Below, piece by piece: positions 9,257 through 18,555 of a stretch of 64,000 nucleotides of DNA. Made by a program: the position numbers and the translations under genes. The notes under the pieces were generated by a model. The model searched no databases. It worked only from the letters and a program-made list of their open reading frames with translations, and was not told where the DNA came from. Location: the NCBI RefSeq assembly GCF_004402235.1, contig NZ_SOFS01000005.1, forward strand, positions 62,001 through 126,000. The letters are read 5' to 3'. Within the stretch, counting starts at the first letter, position 1. Each line of letters begins with the position of its first letter. Source of the stretch: Cryobacterium glucosi. Lineage in GTDB: Bacteria; Actinomycetota; Actinomycetes; Actinomycetales; Microbacteriaceae.

Positions 9257-9706
9257 TCACCCCTGGGACAGCGGGGCGCGCTTCGACCGGACGACGAGCA
9301 CGGGGCACGCGGCGTGATGCACGAGCTGGTTGGAGACCGACCCCATCAGCAGGCCCGTGAAGCCGCCGCGGCCCCGCGAGCCGACGACGAGGAGACTGGC
9401 GGATTCGGCGGCCTCCAGGAGCACGGTGACCGCACTACCGCGCACGATGCGGCCTGTCGCGGTGAGGCCGGCATCGGTCGCGGCCGTGAGAGCCTCGGCC
9501 TGAATGCGCTCACAGACCTCTTTGAAGGAGTCTTCTGGAACGATATCTCCCGGGGTTCCCGCCATGATCGGATACGACCACGTCGTGACGATGGTGAGCT
9601 CTGCGCTCCGCAGCTTCGCCTCGACGATCGCCCACTCGAGCGCCTTCACTGACGGCTCTGATCCATCCACGCCCACAACAATTTGAAACGCACCGGTGTC
9701 ACTCAT
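9257..9706 (-). CDS. Universal stress protein (UspA fold)
   Basis: A 149-residue single-domain Usp protein. It begins with the typical VVGVDGSEPS strand and ends with GSRGRGGFTGLLMGS, which fits the ATP-binding G-2x-G-9x-G-S/T signature, so it probably binds ATP. I start it at ATG 9706; the frame runs open to 9856, but the extra 50 residues are unlike Usp N-termini. It sits 23 bp from the convergent DUF805 gene and alone in its transcription unit. The usual role of the family is survival under growth arrest or oxygen limitation. Confidence 0.88.
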   Translation of the reverse strand: MSDTGAFQIVVGVDGSEPSVKALEWAIVEAKLRSAELTIVTTWSYPIMAGTPGDIVPEDSFKEVCERIQAEALTAATDAGLTATGRIVRGSAVTVLLEAAESASLLVVGSRGRGGFTGLLMGSVSNQLVHHAACPVLVVRSKRAPLSQG

Positions 9707-9877
9707 GGGATTCGTCCGCTCTCTCGGCAGGACGGCTCGCCCTGTGTGGCCATCATGCGGCCATTGCGTCGCGCGGTCAATGCGAGGTGCCACTGGGCGG
9801 TCGGTCAGTTGCGGAGAAAACGCCTCGGTGGGGGTGGGAATGTGTTTTCTCCGCAACTCCGTGCGGAGGCGCGAGGC

Positions 9878-10909
9878 TTACTTGCAACCCTTGTTGGTGA
9901 GGCCGCTTCCGGCACCGGAGGTCTTGCAATGCACCACGTTGCCCGCGGTCTTCGAGGCGTTGTTGACCTCGTAGCCGGGGACGCCGCCGGTGACCGTGTT
10001 GCCGGCGAAATCGTTCCCGCCGCCCCAGCCGGAGAGCACGGAGTGCACCTGGAACGCGTCCTCGAGGGTCGAGGATCCGGAGTTGCCCGAGACCGAATAG
10101 CCGTTACCCTTCACGTCGACCCAGGAATCGGCCGAGTTGTCGCCGGAGTAGCCGGAATGGCGGAAGGTGTTGCCGGTGATGCGTCCGCCGGTCGTGCCTT
10201 CCTTGATGTCGATCGCCTCCGCGGGGTTGTCCTCGATCCGGTTGTCCTGGATCAGCACGTTGTCGGACTTGTCCGGGCTGGACGAGGAGCCCATGACCGA
10301 GCTCCAGTTGCTGTTCGCGCTGCCGACATAGACGCCTTCGCCATAGCTCGCCGAGGTGAGTCCGGTGTCGTGCACGTAGGAGTTGCGCAGCACGACGTTC
10401 GTGCTGCTGTGGCGCACGTGCACACCCTCCTGGCCGATGTGTCCGACGTCGACGCTGGAAATGACCGTGTAGTCCGAATCGTCCAGAACGATGCCCTTGG
10501 CGGCCTTGTCGACCCGGAACCCCGTGAGGTTCCAGTGCCCTCCCGTGACGTGCAGGGCGTAACCGGAACCGGTCGACCCGGTGGTGAGCACGGCGGCTCG
10601 TGAGCCGGTGAGGGTGATCGGCGCCGCACCTGTTCCGACGGAGGAGGCCTCGAATTTGCCGGTGTAGGTGCCGTCCGTGAGGTGGATGGTGTCGCCGGGC
10701 TTCGCGTTGCCGAGTGCGGTCTTCAACTGAGCGGATGTCGACACGTTCGTGACCGTGGCGGCGTGGGCCGGTCCGGGGGTGAGCACGACCCCCGCCACCG
10801 CGACGGCGCCGGTCAGGAGGGCGGCTGCGGCGATGCGGCGCGGCGAAAGTCGCCGGGTGTCGGGGGAGAGTGGGAATGAGCGGGACGGGTGGGTGAATGA
10901 GTGGAGCAC
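9878..10909 (-). CDS. Secreted right-handed beta-helix protein
   Basis: A Sec signal (RR near residue 24, hydrophobic core, PAHA-A cleavage near residue 50) is followed by about 290 residues of parallel beta-helix repeats, as in pectate-lyase-like folds. I place the start at GTG 10909, 11 bp after AGGAAG; the frame is open to ATG 11059 but that stretch reads as non-coding. Motifs GEGVYVG-ANSNW and ADSWVDVKGNG are shared with the product of 11251-12351, so the two are paralogues. Alginate-epimerase DPHD residues are not seen. Likely acts on or binds an extracellular polysaccharide; reaction unknown. Confidence 0.8.
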   Translation of the reverse strand: MLHSFTHPSRSFPLSPDTRRLSPRRIAAAALLTGAVAVAGVVLTPGPAHAATVTNVSTSAQLKTALGNAKPGDTIHLTDGTYTGKFEASSVGTGAAPITLTGSRAAVLTTGSTGSGYALHVTGGHWNLTGFRVDKAAKGIVLDDSDYTVISSVDVGHIGQEGVHVRHSSTNVVLRNSYVHDTGLTSASYGEGVYVGSANSNWSSVMGSSSSPDKSDNVLIQDNRIEDNPAEAIDIKEGTTGGRITGNTFRHSGYSGDNSADSWVDVKGNGYSVSGNSGSSTLEDAFQVHSVLSGWGGGNDFAGNTVTGGVPGYEVNNASKTAGNVVHCKTSGAGSGLTNKGCK

Positions 10910-11250
10910 GAAATCAGCAGCTTCCTGTGGTGTGGAACAGGAAGACTGCCTAACCGGTCGAACCTCGGGTGGACCACGAGATCGACAACTCCCCGTCGGA
11001 GTGGACAGGGCACTACGGAACGTCGTCGACGGTACGAAAGCGTCGACAGAAAAAGGCAAGTGACATCGGCAGCACCCTGTAATAAGACAGGAGCCGAACC
11101 GGTCGCGTGCACGATGGCAGAGGCGGGGCGGGGATCAACAGCAGCCTGCAGATTACGGCAAGAATGCTGCCGGAAACTTGGAACGTTTAGTTCACACGAC
11201 GATACACGTTCCTGAGGAAAACTCAAATGAACATTTGGTTTTCCCGGGGG
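10910..11250. other. 341-bp intergenic region between two beta-helix genes
   Basis: This stretch should carry the promoter of the secreted beta-helix gene (read leftwards) and the 3' end of the upstream beta-helix operon. Apart from the hairpin at 11216-11244 I see no gene and no clear -35/-10 pair. Confidence 0.5.
11216..11244 (-). terminator. AT-rich hairpin at the end of the beta-helix/glycosyltransferase operon
   Basis: GGAAAAC and GTTTTCC pair around an inner CAAATG/CATTTG stem, giving a nearly continuous 13-bp stem starting 7 bp beyond the stop codon of the 11251-12351 gene. A following U-run is lacking, but the position and AT-richness in a GC-rich region fit a terminator. Confidence 0.55.
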
Positions 11251-12351
11251 TCAACCGTCGGCGCACCGGACGTTCGAGGAACCTTCGCCGGCGTCGGCGG
11301 ACGTGTTGCTGCACTCGACTACGTTGTTGTTGGCCGGCTTGAGCGCGTAGCCGTAGCCGGGGCCGTTCACCGTGGCCTCGTTGTTACGGAAGGTGTTGCC
11401 CACACCCCAGCCGTCGAGGATCTCATGCGTCTGGAACCCATCCATCGGCGAGTTGACGCCGGTGTTGCCATCGATGATCCAGCCGTTGCCCTTGACATCG
11501 ACCCAGGAATCGGCGCTGGTGATTCCCGAACCGTCGAAGCTGTTCTGCTGGAGGATTCCGTTGCTTGTGCCCTCCTTGATGTCGACGCTTTCCGCGGTCG
11601 TCGCCGAGATTTTGTTGCCGATGATCGTGTTCCGGTCGCTCCGGTCCGGCTCGCACCCGCTCACGTCGCACCAGTTGCTCTCGGCCGTTCCGACATAGAT
11701 GCCCTCACCGAACTTCGGCCGGCGGAGGCCGGTGTCGCTGATCTGGTTGTCGGCGACGCGGTTGTCTGTGCTGTTGTTGCGGAGGTGCACCGCCTCGTCG
11801 CCGATCTGGGATACCTGGAGGCCCTGGATGAGCGAGTTCCGGGTCTGGTCCGCCATCACGCCTTTCTGGCCGTTGCGTACGGCGAACCCGACCAGGTGCA
11901 CGTAGGCGACCCGATCGAGGTGAAGCACGTATCCGCCCTGCACGCCGCCACCGTCGAGGATGCTCCCTGCCGTGCCGCAGAGCGCAACCGGCGCATCGGC
12001 GGTGCCTCCACTGCGGAGCGTGAAGGTGCCCTGGTAGACGCCGGGGGCCAGACCGATCACGGTCCCGGGATTCACAGCGTCGAGGGCCGCCTGAAGCTCG
12101 CGCGCGGTCGTCACCGTGACCGTGAACGGCGGGCAGCCGGCCACGGTCTCTGGTACCGGAGGAGCCGGTGCCGTCGACGGGGGTGAGGTGGGTTGGGTGA
12201 TGTTCTGGGTCTGGCCGGTGATGGCGACGATGGCCATGACGGCGACGCCGATGATCGCAAGGCCGAGGATGCCGACGGTGAGCACCCACTGGAGGCGCGA
12301 CGGCGTGCGGCGGCGCGCCGGGGCATCCGCCCGGTCGTCGCTATCGGGCAT
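11251..12351 (-). CDS. Membrane-anchored beta-helix protein
   Basis: A 366-residue protein with a short cytoplasmic N-terminus, one transmembrane helix (about residues 22-44), a Pro/Thr linker and a parallel beta-helix domain facing outside. ATG 12351-12349 overlaps the TGA of the upstream gene, so translation is coupled. It shares GEG-YVG-A-SNW and ADSWVDVKGNG motifs with the secreted paralogue next door; four cysteines suggest surface disulfides. Part of the glycosyltransferase operon, so its substrate is probably the polymer made by that enzyme. It could be a lyase, an epimerase or a structural binder. Confidence 0.8.
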   Translation of the reverse strand: MPDSDDRADAPARRRTPSRLQWVLTVGILGLAIIGVAVMAIVAITGQTQNITQPTSPPSTAPAPPVPETVAGCPPFTVTVTTARELQAALDAVNPGTVIGLAPGVYQGTFTLRSGGTADAPVALCGTAGSILDGGGVQGGYVLHLDRVAYVHLVGFAVRNGQKGVMADQTRNSLIQGLQVSQIGDEAVHLRNNSTDNRVADNQISDTGLRRPKFGEGIYVGTAESNWCDVSGCEPDRSDRNTIIGNKISATTAESVDIKEGTSNGILQQNSFDGSGITSADSWVDVKGNGWIIDGNTGVNSPMDGFQTHEILDGWGVGNTFRNNEATVNGPGYGYALKPANNNVVECSNTSADAGEGSSNVRCADG

Positions 12352-14357
12352 CAGGGGGCGCCGCCGACGGACTCGCGCGAAACGATGCCGCGTGAGAGCG
12401 ACGTGAGCGGTACACGCTCGGCGTACGGATGCCGGATCGCACCGAACTGGGGACCGCTGCGGGTGAGTGCCGTCACGAGAAGCAACAGCGCGAGCAACAG
12501 CCAGACCACGGTGAGTGGCTGGAACACGAACCGCGCAACGGTGATTGCCGTCGTCGCGCGCTGCCAGCCGGCGAGGTTGTTGCCTGCGACGACGGCCCCC
12601 GACGAGGTCTCGTCCCACACCGGAACGGCGCCGGAGCCCGAGAGCGCGTTGCTCACTACCCTCACCGACCTGGCGTCCCCGACGAGGCTCACGGCGTGGT
12701 TGGAGACGGCTCGGATGGTGTTGTCGGTGACACTGGCACCGGCGTTTCGAACGTACACGCCGGTCTGGCTGCCGCTGATCGCGTTGTTGCGCACACTCGT
12801 GTCGGTGACCCGGTCCCGGATCGCGATCGACTGGCGGGCCTGGTCCTTCAGGGTATTTCCGGCCACGACGACACCCGATGCCCCGTCGTCGAGCACGATG
12901 CCCATATCGTTGCGTGCGATGAGACTCGAGTACACCCCGAGCGCCTGACCTCCGCTGAGTTCGATCCCGTACCTCCGGTTGTCTTCGACCGTGCTGCGGG
13001 TCACTGTACTCGAACCGAAGGATTCCACACCGGTTCCGATGGCACTCGGACCGTCGGCCAGCGAGCGGCCGTCGATCGACACTCCGTTACGCCCGTTGTC
13101 CGTTGCGGTGATCTGGTCGAACATGATCCCCGAGCTCGATCTGGCCACCGTGAATCCGTCGACGCCGCTGTTGACGGAGCTCGTCCGGGTTACCGTCGTG
13201 TCGGTAACGAACCGATGGAAGACGAGGCCGTCGACGAGGCTGTTCATGATCCGGGTGTCGGTGATGGTGACGCCGGCGGCGTGCGTGATGAAAAGACCGA
13301 AGGCGTTGCCGTCGATCGTGACGTCCTGGAACCCGGCGGACAGGGTCGCTGCGGAGGGCCCGCTCGAGGCGACGGATCCGGCGGGAGCACGCAGGAGTTC
13401 GGGAGGGAGCACGGGGGCGCCGGCGAGAGGGGCGCCTGCGAGCGGGCCTGCGCCGGCCGGGGCGGAGGTATCGGCCGTGCCGGAAGCATCCGCCGTGACC
13501 GAGCCGTCGGCTCCTGACGTGTCCGTACCGGAGGCATCCGTCCCTGAGAGCGCGAGCCCGCCCGTCTCCCCGCTCCAGAACCCGAGGTTCGCGATGCGCG
13601 CGTGCCCGACCGAGACCGTGCCGTCGATCATCCGGAGATAGGCGCGACCGTCGGACGTGTCGGTGTCGACCGCCCCGGTCCGGGTGTTCCAGCTCTCGAT
13701 CGCCACGGGGGCCGTCGCCGTGCCGTTGATGAGGACGGAGCCGCCGAGTCCGATCACGGACACGAACGTGCTCGGGTCGCTGCGGAGCCGCAGGGTGAGC
13801 CCATCCGTCGCGGTCAGAGACAGGGTCGCGCCGGTCAGGACGACGATGTTCTCGGAGAGCAGATAACCGCCGTCCGGTTGCCGCACAAAGGTCGTCGGGG
13901 CGAGGGTGAGCAGGTCGGACACGAGGTAGGGCTGTGCACGGGCCGGCAGGACGAGAGTCACGGAACTGCCCGTGGTGAGTCGGTAGGGGCCCTGGATCCC
14001 GGCGACCCGCCACTGGGCGGATGCCGAGACGCTGCGGACATAACTGAGCCGGGCCTTCTCCGCGTTCACGAGGCTCGTCTCGCGGGTCGGGTCTCCGGGA
14101 TAGAGCACGCCCTGGACATTTCCGTTGCGCGCGATCTCGGCCCGCCCGAAGGCGCTCGTGGGGGAGCGGAACACTCCCGTTGCGACGAGGATGAGCGCTG
14201 CCGCGAGTACCCCGGCGAGGATGCCGGCAAGCATGCCCAGCAGCACGAAACGTGCGCCGGGAGGACGCCCCGACTGGCGGTGCCTGCTCGCGATCACCGT
14301 CACCCTCGGTGTCTGGGTGCGGGGAACCCGGACCGGCGCAACCCTGGTCCGGGTCAC
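12351..14357 (-). CDS. Two-membrane-helix beta-helix protein (668 aa)
   Basis: The protein has a basic N-terminus, a membrane helix near residues 36-64, a 200-residue beta-rich domain, a low-complexity Gly/Ala/Ser/Thr/Pro linker (about 275-325), a parallel beta-helix with repeated NG-/DN- turns (about 330-590), and a final membrane helix near 610-635. The bulk is therefore extracytoplasmic. The start is GTG 14357, overlapping the TGA of the glycosyltransferase gene (GTGA). The proximity of a beta-helix protein and a polymerising glycosyltransferase recalls alginate-type loci, but no epimerase catalytic motif was found. Confidence 0.78.
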   Translation of the reverse strand: MTRTRVAPVRVPRTQTPRVTVIASRHRQSGRPPGARFVLLGMLAGILAGVLAAALILVATGVFRSPTSAFGRAEIARNGNVQGVLYPGDPTRETSLVNAEKARLSYVRSVSASAQWRVAGIQGPYRLTTGSSVTLVLPARAQPYLVSDLLTLAPTTFVRQPDGGYLLSENIVVLTGATLSLTATDGLTLRLRSDPSTFVSVIGLGGSVLINGTATAPVAIESWNTRTGAVDTDTSDGRAYLRMIDGTVSVGHARIANLGFWSGETGGLALSGTDASGTDTSGADGSVTADASGTADTSAPAGAGPLAGAPLAGAPVLPPELLRAPAGSVASSGPSAATLSAGFQDVTIDGNAFGLFITHAAGVTITDTRIMNSLVDGLVFHRFVTDTTVTRTSSVNSGVDGFTVARSSSGIMFDQITATDNGRNGVSIDGRSLADGPSAIGTGVESFGSSTVTRSTVEDNRRYGIELSGGQALGVYSSLIARNDMGIVLDDGASGVVVAGNTLKDQARQSIAIRDRVTDTSVRNNAISGSQTGVYVRNAGASVTDNTIRAVSNHAVSLVGDARSVRVVSNALSGSGAVPVWDETSSGAVVAGNNLAGWQRATTAITVARFVFQPLTVVWLLLALLLLVTALTRSGPQFGAIRHPYAERVPLTSLSRGIVSRESVGGAP

Positions 14358-15646
14358 GGGGCCACCGCCGCCTGGGTAAGGGTGCGCGCGTCCTGGCCGT
14401 CACCGCCGATGGTGTCGTTGTGGCGGGTGAGCCAGCCCTGCTTGTTCATGGTGACGAGGGCATACGTCTTGATCGGGAGGGCGACGAGGATGACGGCGAG
14501 GGCGAGCAGCGGCAGGAGCAACAGGTCCTTCGGGTGGCGGCGCAGGTGTGAGATCCCACGGATGCCGCGGCCGAGAAGCAGCCAGCCGATGGCTGCCGCG
14601 AACCCGGCGACGCTCAACTCGAGGCGACTGAAGACCAGGTAGAACAGGGTGATACCCATCGTGAGCGGGGTGAGGAGGATCTGCAGGACGGTCACCTTGG
14701 TGATGAACGGTACCCGCCAGAGCCAGCCCCTGGCCATGGCCGTGAGGTAGCACCGGTAGGAGTTGCGACTCCAGCGCACGCGTTGCTTCACGAACGCACG
14801 GAAGCCGGTCGGGAACATCGAGAGAGCGCGCGCGGATGCCTGGTGCACGGTCTTGTAGCCCGAGGCGAGCACGAGCCACGTCAGCCGGCCATCATCGCCG
14901 GAGATGCAGCGTCGGCCCAGGAAGAATTCGTTCTCGAGATGGTCGAGCACGGGCAGGACCGCGGCACGGCGGTACACCGCGGTCCGTCCGGACACGCAGG
15001 GCACAGCCCCTGCCCGTCCCATGGCGGGGACGTAGTCGAGGTAGCGCAGGTCGACCAGCCAGTCTGCGATCCGTCGCCAGACGCTCGTGCCGCTCTGGTA
15101 GACGTTCTGCCGGGTGCCGACCGCCCCGACCAAGGGGTCTTCAAAGGGCATTTGCACGTTCCGGAGCAGGTCAGGCTCCCACCAGGTGTCCGAGTCGGTC
15201 AGGACGAGCAGGGTGTGCCTCGCCTCCCTGATCCCGGCCCCGAGTGCTGACCTCTTGCCGACGTGGTGGAAGAGGATCGGCCGGACACGTGGATCGCCGA
15301 TCCGGACGATGCGTTCGTAGGTGTCGACGTCCGCGACGTCGAGCACGATCAGGATCTCGTCGGGATTCTGGGCCCGCCACGTATCGAGACAGCTCAACAG
15401 GATGTCCGGATCCTCGTGGAATGAGGGCACGATCACGGAGGTCGACGTCCGGAAGTCGGTGACGATCGGCGGGGCCCGATGCGACAGAATGAAGCGGTAG
15501 AGCCAGAGTCCCCAGACGATGGTTCCGGCAATCGCCAGGGGAAAATAGGAAGCCACGACTGCCGCGTCGTGCACAACCGCATTCCCGATGGCGCCCCAGT
15601 CGAACGCGTAGCCGGGGTCAGCGGACACTGTCGTTTCTGGTGGCAT
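14354..15646 (-). CDS. Processive family-2 glycosyltransferase (hyaluronan synthase/NodC/Alg8-like)
   Basis: A 430-residue integral-membrane GT2. One helix lies near residue 35-55, the cytoplasmic GT-A domain spans about 65-300, and three to four C-terminal helices follow. Catalytic signatures are present in order: VLD (101-103), DSD (151-153, metal/UDP-sugar), SGR (219-221), GDD (250-252, base) and QRVRW (288-292, processivity motif). This set is that of enzymes that polymerise and export a beta-linked glycan. It is first in the operon with two beta-helix proteins. The sugar cannot be predicted from sequence alone. Confidence 0.88.
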   Translation of the reverse strand: MPPETTVSADPGYAFDWGAIGNAVVHDAAVVASYFPLAIAGTIVWGLWLYRFILSHRAPPIVTDFRTSTSVIVPSFHEDPDILLSCLDTWRAQNPDEILIVLDVADVDTYERIVRIGDPRVRPILFHHVGKRSALGAGIREARHTLLVLTDSDTWWEPDLLRNVQMPFEDPLVGAVGTRQNVYQSGTSVWRRIADWLVDLRYLDYVPAMGRAGAVPCVSGRTAVYRRAAVLPVLDHLENEFFLGRRCISGDDGRLTWLVLASGYKTVHQASARALSMFPTGFRAFVKQRVRWSRNSYRCYLTAMARGWLWRVPFITKVTVLQILLTPLTMGITLFYLVFSRLELSVAGFAAAIGWLLLGRGIRGISHLRRHPKDLLLLPLLALAVILVALPIKTYALVTMNKQGWLTRHNDTIGGDGQDARTLTQAAVAP

Positions 15647-15758
15647 AGGGATCGGGTTCCTTGTGCTCGATTGTGCTGGTCAGCGTTACCACGGGCTGAC
15701 TCGTCGAAGGTGTGCGTTGATTCAGTTGCGAGATTCCGTTCGCACCCAGGAGCGCGGC

Positions 15759-15805
15759 GTGAGGTCTCTACTGAACCAAAGTAGACAATTCCTCACGTTT
15801 TGCAA
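15759..15805 (-). promoter_or_regulatory. Promoter with long inverted repeat before the glycosyltransferase operon
   Basis: On the minus strand TTGCAA (15805-15800) and TACTTT (15783-15778) are spaced 16 bp apart. An interrupted inverted repeat, GTGAGG...CCTCAC (15759-15796) with inner ACT/AGT arms, covers the -10. This could be an operator; the adjacent TetR protein is a candidate ligand-responsive repressor. The element could also form a transcript hairpin. Confidence 0.4.
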
Positions 15806-15843
15806 CCGCAGTGTGTGGATACACAGGGAGCTCTTACCGTGAG

Positions 15844-16542
15844 CTAGTCTCTCCGAGGTTCACGGGCATCCGTTGTGAACGGATTGACCCCGGTGATGCG
15901 CTCGACAAGCCCGATGGCATGGCGCAGGATGGCACGGGGATCGGCGGAGTAGTCGGATTCCGATGCCTTGCGCATCGCGAAGCGGAGGATGCTGACCGCC
16001 AGACCGACGACCATGTGCGCCTCGTCGAGAATGTCCGGCGTGGTCGCCTCCGTGCGTCCGCGGGCCTCGAAACGCTGGAGGACGATGCCCGCGAGCCGGT
16101 CTTCGAGTTCGGCAAGACGGATGATCTCGCTTGAGAACAATTCGGGGGTGTTCTCGATGAGCGTGCGCCTGGCCCGGAGAACGTCGCGGTCCGGCTCGCT
16201 CGCGACAATCGCGGACTCGATCATCAGGACGAGTTCGGCGAGCACGGATCCACCGTTGCCCGTGATGAATCTCTTCACCGCGCCCTCGGACGGAATGGGA
16301 GGGGACGCTCCGAGGAAGGCGGCCTCCTTCGTCGCGAAGTAGTTGAAGAAGGTGCGCTGGGAGACCTGGGCTGCTTCGCAGATCATGTCGACGGTGACGT
16401 GGTGGTACCCGTGTTCACTGGCCTGGCTGATCGCGGCTGCTTCGAGCGCGGCCTGGGTGGCGGCGCGCTTGCGGGCGCGCAGCCCCTCGTCGGGCCCCGG
16501 GCCGGTGGGGGTGCTCTGCGTGGATGCCGCGGAGCTACTCAT
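15844..16542 (-). CDS. TetR-family transcriptional regulator
   Basis: The protein has 232 residues with an N-terminal HTH at about 38-80 (VTVDMICEAAQVSQRTFFNYF, the classic TetR recognition region) and an all-helical C-terminal ligand domain. Its start overlaps the stop of the ABC permease gene by 8 bp, so it is the last gene of the exporter operon and probably senses a compound exported by it. It lies immediately upstream (in the transcription sense) of the glycosyltransferase operon promoter, which it might also control. Confidence 0.9.
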   Translation of the reverse strand: MSSSAASTQSTPTGPGPDEGLRARKRAATQAALEAAAISQASEHGYHHVTVDMICEAAQVSQRTFFNYFATKEAAFLGASPPIPSEGAVKRFITGNGGSVLAELVLMIESAIVASEPDRDVLRARRTLIENTPELFSSEIIRLAELEDRLAGIVLQRFEARGRTEATTPDILDEAHMVVGLAVSILRFAMRKASESDYSADPRAILRHAIGLVERITGVNPFTTDAREPRRD

Positions 16543-17836
16543 ACCGCAGCGCGTCGATGGGGTTCTGACGTGCGGCGGCCCTCGCAGGCAGGGTGCCGGC
16601 GAGGAACGCGATCAGCATCACCACCCCGACGATGATGGCGATCGAGGCCGGAGCGAACTGCACGACCTGGAGACCGGGCAGGGCCGAGAATATCCCGTTC
16701 GCGAGGAGGTTGCTGATGAGCGAACCCACACCGATCGCCGCGATGACGCCGAGTGCGCTGCCGAGGAAGCCGATGAAGACCGCCTCCATGCTGAACAGGG
16801 CATAGACGCGGCCGCCGTTCATGCCCATGGCCTTCATCAGCCCGATTTCGCGGGTACGTTCCTGCACGCTCATCAGGAGAGTGTTGACGATGCCGAATCC
16901 GGCGGCGATCAGGGCGATCACTGCGAAAGCGTTGAGCACGCCGATGATGACGTTGATCACAGTCTCGAAGGCGCCGATCGTGTCGGCAACTGTCTGCGAG
17001 GAGTAGCCCTGCGCGCTGAGGTCATCCTTGATCGCGGTGATCTGTGCTTTCGTCGCCGAGACGTCGAAGTGCGCGACCGCGGTCGCATAGCCGGCGGACA
17101 CTCCAGCGGGCTCACCGGTGGTTGCGACGGTGTGCAGGTGGGCGACGAGGCTCCGGTTGAGCCCGGCCCCGCTGCCGAGGAGCGTCTCGTTCTGCACGCC
17201 GACGACGGTGGCCGTGACGGTCTGCTGGGTTCCGGTGTAGTCGGTGATGCCGATGCTGACTGTTGTGCCGACGGCCGCCTTGGCGTCCGCGTAGCCGAGG
17301 TTGTCGAGGTAGGTCGTCGGCAGGAGGAGCTGGTCGCTCGAACTGCTGTTGTCGAGCTGAGCCCCCGCGGCGAGGTCTGCCGTCGTGATGGTCCCGGTCT
17401 GGCTGACCGTGAGCTCGAACTTTCCGTTTCCGGCATATTCGACGTAGTCCGGCGAAACCCGCACGGCGGGGTCGACGCTCAGGATGCCTGCGGTCGCCTT
17501 GATCTTCGCGAGGTCCGCCGTGGTCAGCGCCTGGATGGTCGAGCCGGGGCGCGACCCGTTGCCGAGGCTCACGGTCGTGGACTTGCTCGGGTCGTAGGCA
17601 GCCGGTCCGTCGCTGGCCGTGGCCGTCGCATCCGCTGCCTTGGTGATGGTGAGCACGTCGGCGGCGCCGATCGCCGAAACCTGTCCGTTGATGTAGGCGG
17701 TCACGCCGGTGCCGATGCCGCTCGTGATCGTCAGCGTGAAGGCGCCGATGAAGATGGCGACGACGGTGAGACCGGTGCGGAGCTTGTTGCGGAAGCTGTT
17801 CTGGATGGCGGAGCGGACGATATCGAGGAACTTCAC
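16535..17836 (-). CDS. MacB/FtsX-type ABC transporter permease
   Basis: The 433-residue product has one N-terminal membrane helix (about 20-42), a large extracytoplasmic MacB-type domain (about 45-285) and three C-terminal membrane helices (FtsX domain) ending in the conserved ARQNPIDALRYE tail. It overlaps the upstream ATPase gene by 4 bp. Together they form a type VII mechanotransmission exporter; substrates of relatives include peptides, antibiotics and lipoprotein-like molecules. No outer membrane partner is expected in an actinobacterium. Confidence 0.92.
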   Translation of the reverse strand: MKFLDIVRSAIQNSFRNKLRTGLTVVAIFIGAFTLTITSGIGTGVTAYINGQVSAIGAADVLTITKAADATATASDGPAAYDPSKSTTVSLGNGSRPGSTIQALTTADLAKIKATAGILSVDPAVRVSPDYVEYAGNGKFELTVSQTGTITTADLAAGAQLDNSSSSDQLLLPTTYLDNLGYADAKAAVGTTVSIGITDYTGTQQTVTATVVGVQNETLLGSGAGLNRSLVAHLHTVATTGEPAGVSAGYATAVAHFDVSATKAQITAIKDDLSAQGYSSQTVADTIGAFETVINVIIGVLNAFAVIALIAAGFGIVNTLLMSVQERTREIGLMKAMGMNGGRVYALFSMEAVFIGFLGSALGVIAAIGVGSLISNLLANGIFSALPGLQVVQFAPASIAIIVGVVMLIAFLAGTLPARAAARQNPIDALRYE

Positions 17837-18555
17837 GAGTGGGCCCCGCCTCTCTTGTGGGTTCCCGTGGGGGAGTCGGCGGTCTCTTCGAGGCCATCGC
17901 GGATGAAGATCTGGCGGTCGCAGCGGGCTGCGAGCTCTGTGTCGTGGGTCACGATGATGAGCGTGATGCCGTTCTCCTTGTTGAGCTTGAAGAGGATGTC
18001 TTCCACGACGGCTCCAGTGGCGGAGTCGAGGTTTCCGGTGGGCTCGTCGGCGAAGATGACCTTGGGGTTGTTCACGAGCGCGCGCGCGATGACCGCGCGC
18101 TGCTTCTGGCCACCGGAAAGGTTCTTCGCCTTGTTCTTGGCCTTGTCGGCCAGTTCGAGCTGTTCCAGTGCGGCCATGCCGCGGGACTTGCGCTCCTTGG
18201 CCCCGACGCCGGCGATCGTGAGGGGAAGGACGACGTTTTCCAGCACAGTCGCATTCGCGGTGAGGAAGAACTGCTGGAACACGAAACCGAAGTCCTGGTT
18301 GCGGAGCCGGTTGAGTTCCTTCGCCTTGAGCTTCTTGGCATCTGTGCCTTCGACGAGGAGAACGCCGGAGTCTGGATCGTCGAGGAGCGCGAGAAGGTGC
18401 ATGAGCGTCGACTTGCCCGAGCCGCTCTTGCCGACGATGGCGACGGACTCGCCCGCCTGGATGTCGAGGGAAACGCCCTTGAGCGCATCAAAGCGGTTGG
18501 CTCCACTGCCATAGGACTTGCCTATGACCTGCGCGGACAGGACGGGAACACTCAT
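17833..18555 (-). CDS. ABC transporter ATP-binding protein (MacB/LolD-type)
   Basis: A 240-residue ATPase with Walker A GKSGSGKST (about 42-50), Q-loop, signature LSGGQKQR, Walker B VIFADEP and H-loop VTHD. It belongs to the MacB/LolD group, matching the FtsX-type permease encoded 4 bp into its 3' end. First gene of an ATPase-permease-TetR operon on the minus strand. The 228 bp upstream contain an AT-rich segment near 18645-18665 that may hold the promoter. Confidence 0.93.
   Translation of the reverse strand: MSVPVLSAQVIGKSYGSGANRFDALKGVSLDIQAGESVAIVGKSGSGKSTLMHLLALLDDPDSGVLLVEGTDAKKLKAKELNRLRNQDFGFVFQQFFLTANATVLENVVLPLTIAGVGAKERKSRGMAALEQLELADKAKNKAKNLSGGQKQRAVIARALVNNPKVIFADEPTGNLDSATGAVVEDILFKLNKENGITLIIVTHDTELAARCDRQIFIRDGLEETADSPTGTHKRGGAHS

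Noticed and set aside
12351..14357. Alginate C5-epimerase (AlgG) assignment
   Set aside because: Parallel beta-helix fold only; the catalytic DPHD-type motif was not found.
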